Positions 59,601 to 64,000 of a stretch of DNA of 64,000 bases are shown in pieces; the stretch's first letter is position 1, and each line of letters starts with the position of its first letter. The stretch covers positions 6,752,924 to 6,816,923 of the forward strand of contig NC_064823.1 in NCBI RefSeq assembly GCF_024166365.1, read 5' to 3'. The position numbers were made by a program, and so were the translations under genes. This DNA comes from Elephas maximus indicus. Lineage: Eukaryota > Chordata > Mammalia > Proboscidea > Elephantidae. Below the pieces are notes generated by a model. That model was not told the DNA's origin, did not search any database, and saw nothing but the letters and a program-made list of their open reading frames with translations.

Positions 59601-59792
59601 AAAGAAAGCCTGTTAAATATATTATTTTCCCTGACCTAGATGTCAGTAAAGTGACTTTTTGAAAAAGTATCGAAAATACTTTTTTTAAATCATAGTTAGT
59701 TTAAAAAATATGTAAAGACGCTAATGTGATAATACTATCTCATTTCTTCCTCAAGCAAGGAAGAGAAAAAGTAAACATCCATCTATGTAGCA

Positions 59793-59945
59793 TCAGTAGT
59801 CCTGGTAGTACAATGGCTAACCGAAAGATTTGCATTTCAAACCCACCAGCTGCTCCACCAGAGAAAAGACCTGGTGATCTCCTTGTGTAAAGATTACACC
59901 CTAAGAAACTCTATGTGGCAGTTCTACTCAAAATCAACTCAGAGG
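59793..59945 (+). mobile_element. AfroSINE, long class, degraded
   Basis: AGTAGTCCTGGTAGTACAATGG, AACCGAAAGATTTGC, AACCCACCAGCTGCTCC, AGACCTGGTGATCTCC, GTGTAAAGATTACACCC and CTCTATGTGGCAGTTCTACTC. The tail is lost near CAAAATCAACTCAG. Confidence 0.85.
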
Positions 59946-59999
59946 CTAGGAATGCTGGTAATTTGTATACAGATTATACGGCAATTCAAAAGTAAGAAA

Positions 60000-60438
60000 A
60001 AAAGGTAAGGCTCTGAAATGTTATGGCAAATGCCTTTGTATCTATTTTTAACTATTTACCCATGTTTTCATTTCTTCCTTTCACTTTAGCTATTATGTGT
60101 TCAAGAGCAGGTTTCAGAGTCTCTTCTGGCATCCATTTAGCTCTCTTTTTTTTTTTTCTCTTCTGTCTTTTCAATGACCTTTTGCTTTCTTTATGAATGA
60201 TGTCGTCGATGTCATCCCACTACTCTTATGGTCTTCAGTCATTAGTGTTAATGTGTGAAATCTATTCTTGAGATGGTTTCTAAATTCAGGAGGGGTATAC
60301 TCAAGGTTGTACTTTGGCTCTTGTGAACTTCTTTTAATTATCTTCAGCTTCAACTTGACCTTGCATATGAGCAATTAATGGTCTGTTCTGCAGTTTACCC
60401 CGGCCTTGTTCTAACTCATGATATTGAGCTTTTTCATA
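60000..60438 (-). mobile_element. Inverted 5' part of an RTE LINE (endonuclease-RT linker)
   Basis: Read on minus from 60438: an Asn/Glu-rich linker, GCATATGAGCAATTAATGG in reverse, and an ORF at 60374-60171 with KVKLKLKIIKRSSQEPKYNL and PPEFRNHLKNRFHTL, the region upstream of RT in RTE proteins. It points away from the sense RTE part that starts at 60439. Stops break it. Confidence 0.75.
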
Positions 60439-61140
60439 GCGGCATCGGGATTGGAGAAAGACTCATTAACAACCTGTGACATGCAGATGACACAACCTTG
60501 CTTGCTGAAAGTGCAGTAGACTTGAACCACTTACTGATAAGTCAAAGACTACAGCTTTCAGTACAGATTTTACCTTAACATAAAGAAAACAAAAATTCTC
60601 ACGACAGGACCAATAAGCAACATTGTGATAAACAGAGAATATATTGAAGTTGTCAAGGATTTCATTTTACTTGGATCCACAATCAATGCGATGACCCAAG
60701 CCATGGTATTTTCAGTCACCTCATATGCATGCAAAAGCTGGGCAATGAATAAGGAAGCCTGAAGAAGAATTGATGTTTTTGAATTATGTTGTTGGATAAA
60801 AATACTGAATATACCATGGACTGCGAGAAGAACGAACAAATCTGTGTTGGAAGAAGGCAGAATGCTCTTTAGAGGAAAGAAAGGTGAGAATTTCCCTCAC
60901 ATTCTTTGGACATGTTATCAGGAGAGACCAGTCCCTGGAGAAGGACATCATGCTTGGTAAAGCAGCGGGTTTGTGAAAAAGAGAAAGATCCTTAATGAGA
61001 TAGATTGACACAGTGACTGCAACAATGGGCTCAAACGTAGCAATGACTGTGAGGATGGTGCAGGACCAGGAAGTGTTTTTTTCTGCTCTACGTGGAGTCA
61101 CTATGAGTCAGAACTGACTCGAGGCACCTAGCAACAGCAC
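60439..61140 (+). mobile_element. RTE LINE 3' part, sense, joined to its inverted 5' part
   Basis: Starts at GGCATCGGGATTGGAGAAAG just before the RT catalytic site (here TGACATGCAGATGAC, so the Tyr codon is CAT and a stop precedes it). It continues through GGATTTCATTTTACTTGG and CATTCTTTGGACATGTTATC to TATGAGTCAGAACTGACTCG and CCTAGCAACAGC. An internal deletion follows ATCAATGCG at about 60690. Confidence 0.92.
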
Positions 61141-62319
61141 CAACCTCTGTTTTGAATTTTTATTTCATCTCTCACTAACCTTTGTAAATGTTTGTATGTA
61201 ACTCATCTTCTCAGAAGGTAATAATGTAAAGGAGTATTTTCTCAGCAGTTAGTTTATAAACTATGGTTAGTTACTCCTCAAATTTGTGAAATATTTCAAG
61301 ATGCAACATAATCCCAGGATGAAAATGAATGCCTCGAAACATAACCTCTCTTGAACAAACTTTTTGTTGACTATATTTAACTTAGAATAGTTGAATTTAG
61401 CTAGCTGTAGTTGAAATAATGCTGTTACAAGGACCCTTAAATTTCAGTATCTTACATAACTAACAGGTATTTTCACTGCTACAGTTATGAAGGACATTTA
61501 GAGTTTAGTTGCTTATGGCTGGGCTCGGCTTGGTTTGGCCATGCTTGGCTAGTGGCCACAGGCAGAATAATCATGTGGAAACATCAAGTATCAGTAGTGC
61601 TAGGAAGAACAGTTCCACTAGTCTAAACAAAATGGACAATGCTGTAGAGTCAAGTGGCAAGAGGTATCATGAATAATTCTTTTATGGAGGAGACAAAGAC
61701 CTGGGGTCACTAATCCAATCTACCTATAAAATTTTGCTGGTGATTATTCTAAATTTCAGGTGTAAATATTTCATGGGGGAACTGAATATTGGGTTTATTG
61801 ACTCTGAATTTCTGTTTATAGTACAGAAAACGGTTTGGTCAAAATCTCAATCAGAATCTAAATTGAACATGATTCTTCCTAATTAGCTTCACTGCTTATT
61901 GGACAAGCCCCAGGCACACTAGGCAATCTGTACGACTCAACAAGCTTATTAGGGCCCTTAGAGTCATGTACTGAATCTACCAATGGTTAAACCATGAATT
62001 TGATTGCTGTCCTTGATTCTAGGGAAATATATTACTTAATTTTATGGCAGAAAGGTAGATTTTAATAAGTATCATTTAATAGTAAAATCAAGATAAGTAC
62101 CAATTTATTTTTTAAATGAATATTTAAATTTAGTGGCCCTTTATATTCATTGTATTAATCAACACAAGATTCCTGAGAATATTTTATTATTATTATTATT
62201 GTATCATTTTCCATATAAGGAAAAACCGAGGCATAGCTGAGATAAATTACTTGATGAAGGTTAAAAAAAAAATTATTAAGGTACTGATATAGCTAGATAA
62301 CAAAATATACTTAATGTTC
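61141..62319. other. Mostly unassigned
   Basis: No gene recognised. A GGCTGGGCTCGGCTTGGTTTGG-like stretch at 61518-61555 may belong to an old DNA-transposon-type repeat; I could not place it. Confidence 0.4.
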
Positions 62320-62328
62320 TAGTAAATC

Positions 62329-62458
62329 AATGATGGGCTCAAACATAGCAACAATTGTGAGAATGGTGCAGGACCAGGCAGTGTTTCCTTATGTTGTATG
62401 TAGGGTTGCTATGAGTAGTTGCAACTGACTCAACACACCTAACAACACAACAACAGCA
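62329..62458 (+). mobile_element. RTE LINE extreme 3' end, 9-bp TSD
   Basis: Just 130 bp: GATGGGCTCAAACATAGCAAC, AATGGTGCAGGACCAGGCAG, ATGAGTAGTTGCAACTGAC and CACCTAACAACACAACAAC. TAGTAAATC repeats at 62320-62328 and 62459-62467. Confidence 0.95.
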
Positions 62459-62584
62459 TAGTAAATCTTGTAGTCTATGTAGTAAAATTGATAAAATTTG
62501 TAAGACAATTTAATACATGGCATAGCAATAGAAATGCCAGTGCAATAGAATAAAGAATACAAGAAAAGAATGTATATAATATAA

Positions 62585-62655
62585 TCTCTCTTTCATATAT
62601 ATATAAATAAATACAATATATATATTATATATAAATAAATATAATATATATATAG
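62585..62655. repeat. AT-rich duplicated tract
   Basis: ATATATATAAATAAATA-type units repeated twice with TATATATTATATATA between. Confidence 0.85.
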
Positions 62656-62659
62656 AGAG

Positions 62660-62812
62660 AGAGCCCTGGTAGGGTAGTCGTTAAACATTCAGTTGCTGGC
62701 CAAATGGTTGGCAGTTCAAATCCACCAGCCACTCCTTGGAAACCCTGTGGTACAGCTCTACTCTGTCCTATAGGGTTGTTATGAGTCAAAATCAACTTGA
62801 TGGCAACAAATT
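62660..62812 (+). mobile_element. AfroSINE, short class
   Basis: GAGCCCTGGTAGGGTAGTCG, GGCCAAATGGTTGGCAG, TTCAAATCCACCAGCC, GTCCTATAGGGTTGTTATGAG and GATGGCAACAAATTTTATG. Confidence 0.93.
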
Positions 62813-62910
62813 TTATGTAGTAAACATTGTACAAAGTGCTTTAAATTCACCTGTAATTTATTTCTCAAGACAACTCTTTGAAGAAGGTACCATTATAGCC
62901 TTATTGAATA

Positions 62911-62944
62911 AAAAAAAAAAAAAAAAAAAAATTTTTTTTTTTTT
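62911..62944. repeat. Poly(A)-poly(T) junction
   Basis: A-run of about 21 followed at once by a T-run of about 14, a perfect homopolymer hairpin. Confidence 0.95.
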
Positions 62945-62998
62945 GAATAGATGAGATGAAATTGAAGGACAGAAAAGTTAATTAGCTGGATCTTTTTG

Positions 62999-63031
62999 TT
63001 TTATATATATGTGTGTGTGTGTGTGTGTGTG
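62999..63031. repeat. (TA)n(TG)n microsatellite
   Basis: TATATATATG passing into TGTGTGTG and then GAGAGA-rich sequence. Confidence 0.93.
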
Positions 63032-63059
63032 AAGAGAGAGAAAGAGATTTATTATATAG

Positions 63060-63161
63060 AATAAAAGTGATATTATAAACTCTGAGGTGAAAAATGAATT
63101 TATCCATAAATGGTGTGGGAGAATTGACTACTGTGGAAAATAGATGCTAGATGATGATAGG

Positions 63162-63234
<73 letters not shown>

Positions 63235-63268
63235 GATAGATAGATAGGTCGATAGATAGGTCGATAGG

Positions 63269-63337
<69 letters not shown>

Positions 63338-64000
63338 GACAGATAGATAGATAGATAGATGATGGATAGATAGATAATGATGATAAACAGACAGACAGAA
63401 GGCTAAGCCCTGTTTCTCTCTTTAAACCAAAATAGGTTTCAGGATGATCAAAGTTATAAACACAGGGAGAAAATATACAATAGAATAAAATAAATAGATA
63501 ATTTAAAATATATTTCAAAGCAAATCAAAAACCCAAAAGCAATAGAAGAAAATATAAAAACATTGACTATGTAAACATGAAGTCTCCAAAAGCCTAAGCA
63601 TGTTGCGGATTGGGAAGAAATAGTTGCAACACGTGTAATGGAAAATGGGTTATACGGCTTGTCATTTAAAGGTTGATTAAAATCAATGAGGAAAAGAGAA
63701 GGTCAACAAGCCAACGGACAAATTAGCAAAGGATATGGATAAATAATCCTCACCAAACAAATGGATTATAAATTAAAGATGTTAAGCCTTGCTCATAAAG
63801 TTAAAATATCAAAGAGATTCATATTTTATATATCAGAATTGAAATTTTGCTAGTATCAGAGCATGCAGAAATAAGCACTATTGCATTAATGATCTGGAAT
63901 TATTAATTATATTAAAAATGTACACATTCTTTCATGCAGTAAGTTATCTAGGAGAAATTTATTTCACACATTTACTATCAATTACATATAAAGATGTTCA
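63060..64000 (+). mobile_element. Old L1 ORF2 fragment holding a GATA array, runs off the window
   Basis: TTATCCATAAATGGTGTGGG (63100) precedes the array; after it come AGGTTTCAGGATGATCAAAG, GCATGTTGCGGATTGGG, GGTCAACAAGCCAACGG, ATTAGCAAAGGATATGG and CCTTGCTCATAAAG-like steps as in the L1 ORF2 C-terminal region. Diverged with many stops. Confidence 0.6.
63157..63385. repeat. (GATA)n array, interrupted
   Basis: About 55 TAGA/GATA units with GGTCGATAGATAGGTCGATAG and TGACAGATAG/TGATGGATAG interruptions. ORFs of Ile-Tyr-Leu-Ser repeats on minus are artefacts. Confidence 0.97.

Noticed and set aside
63147..63518. 123-codon minus-strand ORF rich in Ile-Tyr-Leu-Ser
   Set aside because: Translation of the GATA array, not a gene.

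Overview
The window looks like nuclear DNA from an afrotherian mammal, most likely an elephant or close relative. The evidence is the repeat content. About 34 copies or pieces of a tRNA-derived SINE of the AfroSINE type are present (tRNA-like head, B-box-like GTTCGAATCC, body ending in a TATGAGTCGGAATCGACTCGA-like motif), with RTE/BovB-type LINEs sharing that 3' end, and L1 elements whose 3' UTR type occurs several times. Older pan-mammalian repeats (MIR, L2, old L1, ERV-L, MaLR-type LTRs) fill in behind them. Family names come from recall of consensus features, not from a database search. Base composition is AT-rich. I found no intact protein-coding gene, no convincing exon and no RNA gene, so this is intergenic or deep intronic DNA.

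Layout. 1-6.3 kb: scattered AfroSINEs, RTE 3' ends, a MIR and simple repeats. 6.3-10.3 kb: an old minus-strand L1 split by a 600-bp tetranucleotide array and a complete solo LTR, then a younger plus-strand L1 3' end. 12.6-17.8 kb: a decayed ERV-L-like provirus (pol remains) interrupted by a MaLR-type LTR and three SINEs. 19.3-23.2 kb: a 1.8-kb minus-strand RTE LINE with an exact 11-bp target-site duplication (TSD) and a surviving YADD motif, a SINE cluster, and a second RTE copy. 25-30 kb: L2, L1 fragments, SINEs and a CpG-bearing LTR-like block. 31.5-38.2 kb: a minus-strand L1 reaching its 5' UTR but lacking the reverse-transcriptase core, and carrying a nested L1 and a nested solo LTR. 38.5-44.5 kb: an old L1 split by an RTE, then two RTE pieces in tandem. 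46.9-49 kb: SINEs, an LTR piece and an old L1 split by a younger L1 3' end. 53.3-53.8 kb: a large palindrome with a SINE at its apex. 60-61.1 kb: an RTE with an inverted 5' part. 62.3-64 kb: RTE tail, SINE, simple repeats and an L1 holding a long GATA array.

No genes work together here. The biology visible is retrotransposition: RTE machinery and the SINEs that share its 3' tail, L1 activity over several age layers, and LTR elements reduced mostly to solo LTRs. The most unusual structures are the 53.3-53.8 kb palindrome, the 5'-inverted RTE at 60 kb, the poly(A) run between 22-bp direct repeats at 47.9 kb, and the RT-less L1.
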